Part shown: one piece after another, positions 1 to 9,656 of the stretch
Layout of the letters: every line of letters begins with the position of its first letter
Position numbering within the stretch: the first letter of the stretch is position 1
Assembly: GCF_009905615.1 (NCBI RefSeq)
Contig: NZ_JAAAKW010000016.1
Coordinates: forward strand, 53,298 to 117,297
Source: Pseudomonas sp. SLFW
GTDB lineage: Bacteria; Pseudomonadota; Gammaproteobacteria; Pseudomonadales; Pseudomonadaceae
Length of the DNA: 64,000 nucleotides
Direction: 5' to 3'
The notes under the pieces: generated by a model
The model's input: only the letters and a program-made list of their open reading frames with translations
Told to the model about the DNA's origin: nothing
Database searches by the model: none
Made by a program: the position numbers and the translations under genes

Positions 1-390
1 GCGCCGCAGATTGGCGTCGATCTGCAACTGGTGATCTTTGGTTTCGAGCGCAGTGAGCGTTACCCGGATGCCGAGGCTGTGCCGCAGACCATTCTGCTCA
101 ATCCGCTGATCACGCCGCTGGAACCGACCGTGGAAGAAGGCTGGGAAGGGTGTCTGTCCGTGCCGGGTTTACGCGGTGTGGTCGAGCGTTACGAGCACAT
201 CCGCTATGAAGGGTTCGATCCCGATGGCAAGGCGATTCAGCGCGAAGCGCGAGGGTTTCACGCACGGGTGGTGCAGCATGAATGCGATCACCTGATCGGT
301 CGTCTGTACCCGTCGCGGGTCAAGGATTTCACCCGCTTCGGCTTCACCGAGGTCCTGTTCCCCGACATGGACCCGAATGCGGATGATTGA
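1..390 (+). CDS. def: Peptide deformylase (5' truncated by window edge)
   Basis: The reading frame is open from base 1 and begins with A-P-Q-I-G, the second half of the deformylase motif 1 (GxGLAAPQIG), so the true start lies upstream of the window. Motif 2 (EGCLSVPG, metal-binding Cys) and motif 3 (QHECDH, the HExxH-type metal site) follow in the right order. The family removes the N-terminal formyl group from nascent proteins, using Fe2+ or Zn2+ in the cytoplasm. About 129 residues are visible of a usual ~170-180. No fmt or other translation gene is adjacent here, so this may be the secondary deformylase paralogue found in many pseudomonads; that last point is inference. Confidence 0.93.
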   Translation, partial: APQIGVDLQLVIFGFERSERYPDAEAVPQTILLNPLITPLEPTVEEGWEGCLSVPGLRGVVERYEHIRYEGFDPDGKAIQREARGFHARVVQHECDHLIGRLYPSRVKDFTRFGFTEVLFPDMDPNADD

Positions 391-422
391 TCGCGGGGGT
401 AGGAAGTGAAATGTGACCTCAT

Positions 423-451
423 TGTGGGAGCCAGCAAGCCGGCCCCACAGG
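423..451. repeat. REP-like palindrome
   Basis: TGTGGG...CCCCACA dyad (tgtgggagcc / ggccccaca) lying between the convergent deformylase and methyltransferase-like genes. It resembles the GC-rich REP class seen elsewhere in the window but is a divergent single copy. Confidence 0.5.
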
Positions 452-485
452 TGCTTTTGCGCGCTACAGACCGTTTTCTTGAAGC

Positions 486-1316
<831 letters not shown>

Positions 1317-1549
1317 GTGCATCCCGGTTAACGGCAGGAAGTGATGGCCGAGGCTAGCACGCACACTTGAGGGACGCGTGGCACATTTGGTTTGGTCGTC
1401 ATAACCAAACGATCTACATCTTTTCCGGTCTCGATGTACAACGTTGTATCGGTCATGTGCAGAATTGCAGGGCCGCTTCTTCCTTACGTGAAGGATCAGG
1501 GGGTTCGAGTATTCCTTTGGCGACCTTCGCACCCGACCGGTATCCCGAC

Positions 1550-2329
1550 ATGGCTCAAGGCTACGCAGAATTAAGAATGTACGTTGCCCCTGACCGCGTG
1601 CGCGAGGCGCAGGAGCAATGGGTGAGCCGCGTGCTTGAACTGCTCGGGGCAGAACGCCTGGACGCCCAGTCGCTTGATTTGCCGCAGCTCTGGCTGTCGC
1701 CGCATTTATTGATCACGCAAACCTGCGGCTACCCGCTGATGACCCAACTGCGGGGGCAGGTTCAGGTGGTGGGACGTCCGGTGTATCAACTGCGCCACAG
1801 CGCTGATGGCAACCATTGCAGCGTGCTGGTGGCGAGGACCGATGATGCGCGTGGGCGGCTGGAGGATTTCCGCGGCAGTCACGGGCTGCTCAACTCCCGA
1901 GACTCCAATTCCGGCATGAACCTGTTTCGCCACGCGTTGGCACCGCTGCAAGAAGGCGGCACTTTCTTCGCCCAAGTGTCGTTGACCGGGGGCCATCGCA
2001 ACAGCCTCACCGCGATCAAGGAAGGGCACGGGGATCTTGCCGCCATCGACAGCGTGACCTTCGATTATCTCGCTCGGGATCACAGCGAGGAGGTGGCGGG
2101 AGTGAAGGTGATCGGGCGCACCGCCGAGGGGCCGTGCCTGCCCTATATCACCCGCGTCGGCGCGGATGCCGAGGCGATTCGGGCCGCGTTGAATCAGGCC
2201 CTCAAAGACCTGCCGCACGTTGCGCAGGTGCTGGCGATCAGCGAAGTGCTGCCCGCCCGCGAAGAGGATTACCAGGTGCTGCTCGATTACGAACAACATG
2301 CGCACCGCCTGGGATTGCCAGCGTTGTGA
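1550..2329 (+). CDS. PhnD/SsuA/transferrin-type substrate-binding protein
   Basis: 259 aa, resembling the phosphate/phosphonate-binding (PhnD-like, PF12974) family: L-P-x-L-W-L-S at residues 38-46, an LxGQVxxVGxPVY strand, the NSRDSNSGMNLFRHAL hinge-type segment and SLTGGHRNSL. No signal peptide is visible at the chosen ATG (MAQGYAEL), and no permease or ATPase gene is adjacent, so it is a stand-alone binding-fold protein rather than part of a visible ABC operon. Start choice: ATG 1550; a second Met (RMYVAPDRV) lies 9 codons downstream. The ligand is unknown. Confidence 0.72.
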   Translation: MAQGYAELRMYVAPDRVREAQEQWVSRVLELLGAERLDAQSLDLPQLWLSPHLLITQTCGYPLMTQLRGQVQVVGRPVYQLRHSADGNHCSVLVARTDDARGRLEDFRGSHGLLNSRDSNSGMNLFRHALAPLQEGGTFFAQVSLTGGHRNSLTAIKEGHGDLAAIDSVTFDYLARDHSEEVAGVKVIGRTAEGPCLPYITRVGADAEAIRAALNQALKDLPHVAQVLAISEVLPAREEDYQVLLDYEQHAHRLGLPAL

Positions 2330-2504
2330 GCCGCCTCGCAGATCACAGGTTGGGGGCTGATGTGAAAAAACTGAAACCTGCGACGTGCGCGCAGGTCTTG
2401 AGTGAAACGTGTGCTGTGCCGAAGCCGACCGAGCCTGCCGTGACAGGGGCTTGATCGCTGACGATGTGACCGACCTCATTAACCAGAACTAAAAAGAGAC
2501 AACC

Positions 2505-3518
2505 ATGACATCGATCAAACACTTGCTGGGCGGCTCGCTGCTCGCGTTGGCGGTTCTGACCCAGCCCGCGCACAGCGCTGAAAAGACCACGCCCATTCAC
2601 TTCGGCGACATCACTTGGGAAAGCGGCAGCCTGATCACAGAAGTCCTGCGGACTATCGTCGAGAAGGGCTACGGTTACCCGACCGACAAGCTGCCAGGCA
2701 GTACGGTCAGCCTCGAAGCGGCGCTGGCCAAGAACGACATTCAAGTGATCGGTGAAGAGTGGGCCGGTCGCAGCCCCGCGTGGGTGAAAGCGGAATCCGA
2801 AGGCAAGGTCTACGGCCTCGGCAACATCGTCAAAGGCGCCACCGAAGGCTGGTGGGTGCCGGAATTCGTGATCAAGGGTGACCCGGAAAAAGGCATCAAA
2901 CCCCTGGCGCCGGACCTCAAATCGGTGGCTGACCTGCCCAAGTACAAAGACGTGTTCAAAGACCCGGAAGACCCGAGCAAGGGCCGGTTCCTCAACAGCC
3001 CGACGGGTTGGACCTCTGAAATCGTCAACACCCAGAAGCTCAAGGCGTACAAGCTCAACGACACCTATGTGAACTTCCGCACCGGCTCGGGCGCGGCACT
3101 GGACGCGGAAATCGCCTCGTCGATTCGCCGTAACAAACCGGTGCTGTTCTACTACTGGTCACCGACGCCGTTGCTGGGCCGTTTCAAGCTGATCAAGCTG
3201 GAAGAGCCGCCGTTCAATGAGGCCGCGTGGAAGACGCTGTCCGATGCCTCCAACCCGAACCCGATCGGATCGGCCTCGTTGGCCGCGCACTTGGCCATTG
3301 GCGTGTCCGAGCCGTTTCACAAGCAATACCCAGAGCTGGTGAGCTTCTTCGAGAAGGTTGATCTGCCGATTGATCAACTGAACAAAACCCTCGGCGAAAT
3401 GAGCGAGAAACGTCTGGAGCCGGATGCGGTGGCCAAGACGTTCCTGAAAGACCACCCGGAAATCTGGACTGCGTGGGTGCCTGCTGACATCGCGAAGAAG
3501 GTCTCGGCGGGGTTGTAA
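2505..3518 (+). CDS. ABC transporter substrate-binding protein, OpuAC/glycine-betaine type
   Basis: 337 aa with a clear signal peptide (MTSIKHLLGGSLLALAVLTQPAHSA). The mature part begins IHFGDITWESGSLITEVLRTIVEKGYGY, typical of OpuAC-family (PF04069) binding proteins for quaternary amines, with the GxEEWAGRSPAWVKA and FYYWSPTPLLGRFKL segments that shape the ligand pocket. It would capture a solute such as betaine, choline or a related amine in the periplasm. AAAGAGAC lies just upstream of the ATG. No permease or ATPase gene flanks it, so the partner transporter must be encoded elsewhere. Confidence 0.8.
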   Translation: MTSIKHLLGGSLLALAVLTQPAHSAEKTTPIHFGDITWESGSLITEVLRTIVEKGYGYPTDKLPGSTVSLEAALAKNDIQVIGEEWAGRSPAWVKAESEGKVYGLGNIVKGATEGWWVPEFVIKGDPEKGIKPLAPDLKSVADLPKYKDVFKDPEDPSKGRFLNSPTGWTSEIVNTQKLKAYKLNDTYVNFRTGSGAALDAEIASSIRRNKPVLFYYWSPTPLLGRFKLIKLEEPPFNEAAWKTLSDASNPNPIGSASLAAHLAIGVSEPFHKQYPELVSFFEKVDLPIDQLNKTLGEMSEKRLEPDAVAKTFLKDHPEIWTAWVPADIAKKVSAGL

Positions 3519-3544
3519 GTCGTTTCGAGCAATTCCCCTTGTGT

Positions 3545-3630
3545 GCACGGGCTTGCCCACGAAGGCTGATTCCAGAAACCACAGGGATGTGGATGATCTG
3601 GCCCCTTCGTGATCAAGCCCACTCCCTTCT
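3545..3630. repeat. Degenerate inverted REP-like pair
   Basis: gggcttgcccacgaagg (about 3552) and the inverted ccttcgtgatcaagccc (about 3605) form a decayed inverted pair in the 296-nt gap between the OpuAC-type gene and the next ORF. Nothing else is recognised in that gap. Confidence 0.4.
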
Positions 3631-3814
3631 GTGCCGGTCTTCCAGACTGCAATCTCCTCTCAACCTTGCCCCGAATCTGTGGTCTCACCCCTGAACGCAC
3701 CGCTCGCCTTGAGCCGGGCACGCGTTCGATCAGTTGGTAAAGCGTCGCTCAACTGCTAGCGTTCGGGGGAGTCAGTGAGTTGATCACACAGATAAAAGTC
3801 GCCGGGGAGAGGAC

Positions 3815-4381
3815 ATGGGATATAGCAGATCGACTGCGTTGACGATTTTGAACTTGGCGGCCGGAGGGCTGTTTGGCGTATTGGTGGGGGCGTCAAACTG
3901 TGCGATGGCGGGCGACACCGCTCCCGATCCCTCAGCCTCGCGCCCAGCACAACCCTCCGCTCAGCCACCGGCCACCGCATCTACAGCACCCGACGCGCTG
4001 GCTTTCGTCAAGGATCATCATTTGGGCGAGAGCCTCGGCTGGCTGGGGTACCAGGTGGCGTCGCGCACTGTGACGTTCACCACCATCGTCGAAGCCGTCG
4101 GACGCACCAAGGCTCAGGAAATCGTCAAGGACGAACTTCAGTATTTGCAGCCCCAGTATCAACAGGAATGGGATCGAAACCTCGCCGCTGCCTACTCGGC
4201 TTCGTTCACCCCTGACGAACTGACGGCCCTCGACGCGGGTGATCCCCCGCCTGAAATCGCCAATAAATTCCGCGCCAAGCAGCGCGACGTCGGCATGGAC
4301 ATGAAAGGCCGTTCCAGCGAGTTGCTCAAAGTCTATGTGTCGACCGCGCTGGACAACGCGCTGAAAAAAGCCAAGCCTTGA
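3815..4381 (+). CDS. Exported DUF2059-like hypothetical protein
   Basis: 188 aa. The N-terminus has a signal-like hydrophobic segment (LTILNLAAGGLFGVLVGASNCAMA), followed by a Pro/Ala/Ser-rich linker and a helical domain with the pattern TPDELTALDA...PEIANKFRAKQRDVG, which resembles the C-terminal DUF2059 motif (FTxxEL...P.G.K). GGAGAGGAC just upstream supports the ATG. The Cys in GASNC could be a lipobox but the surrounding residues fit poorly. Function unknown; periplasmic location inferred from the leader. Confidence 0.62.
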   Translation: MGYSRSTALTILNLAAGGLFGVLVGASNCAMAGDTAPDPSASRPAQPSAQPPATASTAPDALAFVKDHHLGESLGWLGYQVASRTVTFTTIVEAVGRTKAQEIVKDELQYLQPQYQQEWDRNLAAAYSASFTPDELTALDAGDPPPEIANKFRAKQRDVGMDMKGRSSELLKVYVSTALDNALKKAKP

Positions 4382-4442
4382 GGCGTCGGGTGCTGCGAGC
4401 AGCGTCCGGCCTATTTTTTGATCGACAGGGGAAGGAGAGACC

Positions 4443-4880
4443 ATGGACCCATTCATGCAGGCGGCCATCGACGAAGCGCAGAAGGGGCTGGACGAGGGTG
4501 GCATTCCCATCGGCTCGGTGATCGTCCACGACGGCAAGATCATTGGTCGCGGCCATAACCGTCGCGTGCAAGAAGGCAGCGCGATCAAGCACGGCGAAAT
4601 GGACGCGTTCGAAAACGCCGGACGCCAGCCCGCCAGGGTTTACCGCGAAGCCACGCTCTACACGACCCTGTCACCCTGCGCGATGTGCAGTGGCGCGATC
4701 CTGCTGTATGGCATTCGCAAGATCATCGTCGGCGAGAACGAAACGTTCATGGGTGAAGAAGCACTCTTGCGCTCGCGAGGCGTGCAAGTGGACGTGGTGC
4801 ACAACGCCACCTGCATCGGGCTGATGAAGCAATTCATCGCCGACAAGCCTGAATTGTGGAATGAGGATATCGGCGAATAA
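4443..4880 (+). CDS. Fcy1-like cytosine/nucleoside deaminase
   Basis: 145 aa zinc-dependent deaminase of the CDA superfamily. The catalytic HGE(M) sits near residue 50 and the PCAMC zinc-binding pair near residue 78. Overall resemblance is to yeast cytosine deaminase rather than TadA: shared elements include EGGIPIG, GRGHN, LYTTLSPC and the C-terminal MKQFI...W.EDIGE. The expected reaction is cytosine to uracil in pyrimidine salvage, in the cytoplasm. GAAGGAGAG immediately before the ATG is a strong ribosome site. Monocistronic by context. Confidence 0.85.
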   Translation: MDPFMQAAIDEAQKGLDEGGIPIGSVIVHDGKIIGRGHNRRVQEGSAIKHGEMDAFENAGRQPARVYREATLYTTLSPCAMCSGAILLYGIRKIIVGENETFMGEEALLRSRGVQVDVVHNATCIGLMKQFIADKPELWNEDIGE

Positions 4881-4899
4881 ATGTTGGCGGATGATTGAT

Positions 4900-4994
4900 C
4901 CTGTGGGAGCGAGTTCATTCGCGAAGACGTCAGTACAATCGATAGGGATTTATTGACTGATCGTCCGTTTCGCGAATGGATTCGCTCCCACAGG
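4900..4994. repeat. REP doublet (REPIN-like inverted pair)
   Basis: Left arm cctgtgggagcgagttcattc and right arm gaatggattcgctcccacagg are inverted around a ~50-nt spacer, between the deaminase gene and the convergent chemoreceptor gene. Same family as the pairs at 51893, 55156 and 62496. Confidence 0.85.
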
Positions 4995-5019
4995 TGCGTA
5001 GTGTTCCCGAGTGATGGGC

Positions 5020-6339
5020 TCAATCCAGCCGCAACGTCGAATTGAACTGGCTGATCGCATCCACCACATGCCGCGATCCCTGCTGGATTTCCAGAATCAC
5101 TTCCCCGGCCTCATTGGCCAGTTCCACCCCGGTGCCCGTTCGGCTGAGGCTCGACTGCATGCTCGACACCGCGCTCTTGGCCAGCTCGTTGTTCTGTCGC
5201 ACCACGTCCACAATCTCGATGGTCGCCTTGCTGGTTCGCGCTGCCAGCCCTCGCACTTCATCGGCCACCACCGCAAACCCACGGCCGTGCTCTCCCGCGC
5301 GTGCGGCCTCAATGGCCGCGTTGAGGGCCAGGAGGTTGGTCTGATCGGCAATCCCGCGAATGGTCTGGACGATGGTGGCGATGATTTCCGACTGTTTGTT
5401 CACCGCATCGATGCTGCGCGCCGCTTCGTTGAGGTCATTGGAAATCTGCTCAATCACCTCCACCGTTTGCTGCACCACGCTGGAACCCTTCTGCGCACAG
5501 GCATCGGTGCGCACCGAGGTGTCGTGGGCAGTGGTGGCGGCGTTACGCTGCACGGTCACTTGTTCAGTGATGTCGCTGGCGAATTTCACCACCTTGTACA
5601 GACGCCCTTTGGCATCGAACAGCGGGTTGTACGTCGCTTCGAGATAGACCGTCTGACCGTGCTTATCGACCCGCTCGAAACGATGGGCGTGGTATTCGCC
5701 GCGATTGAGCGATGCCCAGAACGCTTTGTACGCCGGGGACTCCACTTCGGCGCGGGTGCAAAACAGGCTGTGGTGCTGACCCACGATCTCGGCCAGCGTG
5801 TAATGCATGGTCTTGAGGAAGTTTTCGTTGGCCGTGATGACCCGACCGTCAGGGGAGAACTCGATCATCGCCATCGAGCGGCCGATCGCGCAGATCATGC
5901 TCTGGTTTTCGTGGCTCTTGTGCGCCCGAGCGGTGATGTCCGACGCCACTTTGATCACGCTTTGAACCCTGCCGTCGGTGTCATAGACCGGCATGTAGCT
6001 CGCTTCCAGCCAGATTTCCCGTCCGGATTTGTCCAGACGCATGAACTCGCCGCACAGCGGTTCGCCACGGGCCAGGTCGCGCCATAATTTGCCGTAGGCC
6101 TCGCTGTCGCAGAACGCTTTCTCGCAAAAGATCCGGTGATGCTTGCCGACCAGCTCACCCGGCTGATAGCCCATGGTGAGACAAAAATTCTCATTGGCGT
6201 CGAGGATGATGCCATCCGGCGTGAATTCGATCATGGCCATGGAACGGCTGATCGCCGCCAGCTTGGCCTTCGACTGGCACAGCGCGGCGGTGGAAACTTG
6301 CAACTCGGCTTCGACAGCCTTGCGGACGGAATTGAACAT
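5020..6339 (-). CDS. BdlA-like double-PAS methyl-accepting chemotaxis protein
   Basis: 439 aa, no membrane segments. Two tandem PAS domains (about residues 25-130 and 145-255), each beginning SMAMIEF(T/S)PDG and ending VASDIT or FASDIT, precede an MCP signalling domain with the conserved hairpin IADQTNLLALNAAIEAARAGEHGRGFAVVADEVR. This architecture and size match Pseudomonas BdlA, a soluble receptor that promotes biofilm dispersal; Aer-type energy sensing is the alternative. The PAS repeats are similar enough to suggest internal duplication. GAGGTG upstream of the ATG supports the start. No che genes are nearby, as usual for orphan receptors. Confidence 0.85.
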   Translation of the reverse strand: MFNSVRKAVEAELQVSTAALCQSKAKLAAISRSMAMIEFTPDGIILDANENFCLTMGYQPGELVGKHHRIFCEKAFCDSEAYGKLWRDLARGEPLCGEFMRLDKSGREIWLEASYMPVYDTDGRVQSVIKVASDITARAHKSHENQSMICAIGRSMAMIEFSPDGRVITANENFLKTMHYTLAEIVGQHHSLFCTRAEVESPAYKAFWASLNRGEYHAHRFERVDKHGQTVYLEATYNPLFDAKGRLYKVVKFASDITEQVTVQRNAATTAHDTSVRTDACAQKGSSVVQQTVEVIEQISNDLNEAARSIDAVNKQSEIIATIVQTIRGIADQTNLLALNAAIEAARAGEHGRGFAVVADEVRGLAARTSKATIEIVDVVRQNNELAKSAVSSMQSSLSRTGTGVELANEAGEVILEIQQGSRHVVDAISQFNSTLRLD

Positions 6340-6806
6340 GGGCCAGACACCTCGATAATTACGAAAACGCGGTCAACGCGACCGTCTTCCTTGATTGGCT
6401 GATACGGAAATCGACCTGAGGGCGTCGTGCATGAGTCATGGCGGTATGACATCGCACGGCAATGAGCACTGCCGAAAAGGGCTGCCGGGCGCGTAATAGA
6501 AGGGTTGGGGAATGTTAAAACTTGTGAATACCAGTCGTCTGATCACAATCGAAGCGATCAGCGGTAGTCGATTTGCGGGGTGACCGAGCCTGTCCATATG
6601 CGGCGCCTGACTTCCAGTGTCGATGACTGATGCGGCCCGTGCACGGCGTGTTGTCAGCGCCGAGCCACGTTGGATCAGAGCATAGTCAACCTCATGGCGG
6701 TTGCAATCCGAATAGTGGCAATTTCACATGCGATTGCGTTGGAATTCACAAATGACCACATAAAACTGCGCCGTCTTCAGGAAGGACAGCGCGACGGTGG
6801 GGTAGA
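6340..6806. other. 467-nt intergenic region, no gene recognised
   Basis: Lies upstream of the BdlA-like gene and downstream of the DapF-like gene. Short frames on both strands have no convincing ribosome site or family resemblance, and no REP element or terminator hairpin stands out. It presumably carries the promoter of the chemoreceptor gene. Confidence 0.4.
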
Positions 6807-7844
6807 TCAGTGCTGTGGATGGGCCGCGCCGAACAGCTGGACCTGGTGCAATTGGCCGTTCTGCTCGATGAGCCGGATCGGTGCTGTGCCGCCGGGCATC
6901 ACCACCTCAACCAGACCCGCCTCGACCCAGCCGCAGAGCCAGGCCGTCGACGCCACCGCGCTGGCGCTGGTTCCGGAGGAGGCGGTCGGCCCTTCGCCGC
7001 GCTCGAACACCCGCGCCATGATCCGGTTGGGGGCGATGCGCGCGGCCCATTGCAGGTTGATGCCAGCAGGGCAGGGGTCGCCATCACCGAATTCGCCCGC
7101 AGCGAAGGCGATGCGAGTCAGGGCATCGTTGAGAGGGGCGTCGTGCAGCGCATCGAAACCGGGCAGGGACTCCACGTCCGGGACCAGCGTCACGCAATGA
7201 GGGTTGCCGACTCTGACGAACACGCTGGTGTGCCAGTGAGGGTGCAGCGTGGCGAGCCGTTCGACGCGATTGACCGGCGCGTCATTGTGTGTGGTCTCGC
7301 TGACGCCTGGCCCGATGGCCCCGACCGCTTTCGCCCCGAAGCCTGGCGTGCCGATGTCCAGCCAGAACCCCGACACGCTGTCGATCACGGTGGGCATCGC
7401 TTGCGTCGGCACCGGGCTGGCGGAGTCGGCGCTGTCGTGATGCACCCGTAGCGTGAACGCCTGATCCAGCGGTGTGCGACCGGTGTCGGCCAGGGATTGC
7501 GAGAAGATGGTCAGCCCGTTGCCACTGCGCTCGGCGAGGGTGGCGTCAGTGTTGACGATCAGCACGTCGAACGGCGCTGTGTCCTGAAACGGACCGACCA
7601 AGAGACCGTCGGAGCGATGAGCCTTGCTGCCCGCCGGCCGCTGGCCTTCAGGCCAGTCACAGATCGCCGCCACCGCCTGAGGCGCCCAGCTTAGACGGGC
7701 CAGCGCGGCGTCGGCGGCAGACAGCGGCACATTCACACCCAGCGCACGCAGGGCTTCAGGGGAAATCACAGCGTAGATATTGCCGCGCGCGTCGTAGAAA
7801 GGGGCCATGGCGGGAGGTCCGGAATTCGTGTTGAAAGCCGGCAT
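6807..7844 (-). CDS. Diaminopimelate epimerase-fold protein with both catalytic Cys replaced by Ser
   Basis: 345 aa. Alignable by eye to DapF: FYDARGN at the N-terminus, SDGLLV, the first active-site loop AERSGNG (DapF: AQCGNG), VGNPHC, and the second loop GEGPTASSGTSASA (DapF: GETxACGxGACA), then EVVMPGG. The two cysteines that act as acid/base in DapF are both serine here, so ordinary DAP epimerisation is unlikely. The sequence is also longer than typical DapF (~275 aa). A PhzF/proline-racemase-superfamily isomerase or dehydratase on another substrate is possible. The start is uncertain: ATG 7844 is chosen; 7808 and 7880 are in frame and no strong ribosome site discriminates them. Confidence 0.78.
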   Translation of the reverse strand: MPAFNTNSGPPAMAPFYDARGNIYAVISPEALRALGVNVPLSAADAALARLSWAPQAVAAICDWPEGQRPAGSKAHRSDGLLVGPFQDTAPFDVLIVNTDATLAERSGNGLTIFSQSLADTGRTPLDQAFTLRVHHDSADSASPVPTQAMPTVIDSVSGFWLDIGTPGFGAKAVGAIGPGVSETTHNDAPVNRVERLATLHPHWHTSVFVRVGNPHCVTLVPDVESLPGFDALHDAPLNDALTRIAFAAGEFGDGDPCPAGINLQWAARIAPNRIMARVFERGEGPTASSGTSASAVASTAWLCGWVEAGLVEVVMPGGTAPIRLIEQNGQLHQVQLFGAAHPQH

Positions 7845-7914
7845 TAAATCATGTGGGCGTCCCTTGCACAGATTTGTCATTGCGGCCGGGATCAGTCTTC
7901 AGGCTTCTGCAAAA

Positions 7915-8010
7915 CCTGTAGGAGTGAGCTTGCTCGGGAAGAGGCCTGTACATCCGCCACATTTCTAGCGGCTAAGCCTCAGTCGTCGCGAGCAAGCTCA
8001 CTCCTACAGA
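7915..8010. repeat. REP doublet (GAGCTTGCTCG subtype)
   Basis: cctgtaggagtgagcttgctcg and the inverted cgcgagcaagctcactcctacag flank a ~45-nt spacer between the DapF-like gene and the LysE-type gene. It is a sequence variant of the main REP family in the window. Confidence 0.85.
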
Positions 8011-8063
8011 GGATCGCAGTTCTTCAGCGACCCTGGGGCATGTTGGCGACAACGCGGGAATTC

Positions 8064-8675
8064 TCACACCACCAACGTCAACCACGCCGATGCCACCAGC
8101 AGCAGTGCCATGACTTGATTGAACCGTTTCATGCTCTGCGGCGAACGGAAAAACTTCGCAGCGCTCACGCCCAGGTAGGCCCACGCAGCCATGCACGGGA
8201 TCGCTACCAGAAAGAACGTCAGCGACAGCCACATCACCCGCAGCATCCGATCCGCGTCAGTCCCGGCAAACACACTCACCACGGCCAGCGCCATCATCCA
8301 GGTTTTCGGGTTGACCAGTTGCAGGCTGGCAGCGCTCCAGAGCCCCAGTCGCGGCCCAGTGCTCGCTTGGTCAGGATCAATGGCCTCGGCGGGCGCGCTG
8401 AAAATCTGCCACGCCAGCCAGGTCAGCCAGGCGATGCCGACCCACGCCATCACCGTTTGCACTTGATGATGACGGGCCAGCACGTCGCCCAGCCCCGTGC
8501 CGACGACCAACACCAGCAACGCCGCCCCGGCGCAGCCGCCCACGACGATCGGCAGTGTGCGCAGCAAGCCATATCGGGAGCTGTTGGTCAGCACCAGAAT
8601 GTTGGTCGGGCCAGGGGTGATCGAAGAGACGAACGCGAACAGCAGGAACGGCAGAAAGGCTTGCATGGGGAACAA
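8064..8675 (-). CDS. LysE/RhtB-family amino-acid exporter
   Basis: 203 aa, about six hydrophobic segments. The signature SSITPGPTN near the N-terminus and LQLVNPKTWMM in the middle are characteristic of LysE/RhtB translocators, which export amino acids or related metabolites across the inner membrane. It lies 47 nt downstream of an AraC-type regulator on the same strand, suggesting the regulator controls or is co-transcribed with it. ATG at 8675 or 8666 are both possible. The substrate cannot be deduced. Confidence 0.86.
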   Translation of the reverse strand: MFPMQAFLPFLLFAFVSSITPGPTNILVLTNSSRYGLLRTLPIVVGGCAGAALLVLVVGTGLGDVLARHHQVQTVMAWVGIAWLTWLAWQIFSAPAEAIDPDQASTGPRLGLWSAASLQLVNPKTWMMALAVVSVFAGTDADRMLRVMWLSLTFFLVAIPCMAAWAYLGVSAAKFFRSPQSMKRFNQVMALLLVASAWLTLVV

Positions 8676-8722
8676 CTCGGCAGCGAAGGATCATGCCGTG
8701 ATGATCGCGGCGCGGGCGGGTG

Positions 8723-9559
8723 TCAGTCTGGAAGATTTGAGCAGCGCTTGCGGTAGTCGGCAGGTGCCATGCGGTAGGCGCGCTGGAACCAGCGGCCCAA
8801 ATGGCTCTGATCGGCAAACCCCAGCGCCGCCGCGACATCGACCGGCAGTTCACCCCAGGCCAGCAGGCGGCGGGCGCGGGTCAGGCGCAGTTGAATGAGG
8901 TAGGCATGGGGCGCCAATCCGAAGGCTGCCTTGAACGCCCGGCTCAAGCGAAAACGGTCGACGCCGGTCACCGTCGCCAAATCGTCAAGACCGATGTCCT
9001 GATGCAGATGACTGTGAAGATAATCCCGCGCCCGTTGCGCCACCAGCGGCAGGCGCGGATCGGGATTGATCAGCGCACGCCAGCGCAAATGGTCCGTGAG
9101 ACTCGATAAAAGGTTGTCCAGCGCGGTCTGGCGCACGATGCGCAGCTCGCCACTGTGCATGGCTTCGAAGGCGTTCGCAGTGGCGATGGCCAGGCGGTTG
9201 TCGTCGGCCAGGGTCGCGGCAAAGCTGACGTGCCCGTTGTCCGGCGCCTCTTCGAACTGGGCGCGCAACTCCCGGTCCATCCAGTGCGGGTCGAGGTACA
9301 GCGTGCGGTAGGTGAAGCCGTCCGCTTCCGGCGCGTGTCCGTCATGAATTTCGCCCGGTTCGAGCAGAAACACCTTGCCCGGCGTGCTGTTGTGCTGCTG
9401 ACGACGGCAGTTGAATTGCTGCACGCCTTGCTCGGTAATGCCCACCAGATAACTGTCGTGCCAATGCGGGTCGTACGCATGCCCTTCGAAATGCGCGCGC
9501 ACCGTCTCGATGCCGGACAAGGCGTCCTGCTTGAGATCGATCCAGTTGCGTTCGGGCAT
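8723..9559 (-). CDS. AraC-family regulator with N-terminal cupin (AraC_binding) domain
   Basis: 278 aa. The N-terminal ~150 residues have the cupin pattern HWHDSYLVGITEQGVQQF...LLEPGEIHDG; the C-terminal ~100 residues hold two helix-turn-helix motifs (DIGLDDLATVTGVDRFRLSRAFKAAFGLAPHAY and VDVAAALGFADQSHLGRWFQRAYRMAP). GGAG six bases before the ATG at 9559 fixes the start. It lies immediately upstream of the LysE-type exporter in the same orientation, a common arrangement for effector-responsive control of export. Confidence 0.88.
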   Translation of the reverse strand: MPERNWIDLKQDALSGIETVRAHFEGHAYDPHWHDSYLVGITEQGVQQFNCRRQQHNSTPGKVFLLEPGEIHDGHAPEADGFTYRTLYLDPHWMDRELRAQFEEAPDNGHVSFAATLADDNRLAIATANAFEAMHSGELRIVRQTALDNLLSSLTDHLRWRALINPDPRLPLVAQRARDYLHSHLHQDIGLDDLATVTGVDRFRLSRAFKAAFGLAPHAYLIQLRLTRARRLLAWGELPVDVAAALGFADQSHLGRWFQRAYRMAPADYRKRCSNLPD

Positions 9560-9656
9560 GGAGGCTCCTGAAAAAAGAGGCACGGCTGCACACGTTAGCG
9601 CCCAGCCTACCCTCAGGTCTGGAAGATTTGTGCAGCAGCCGACCGGCTGCCTTCGT

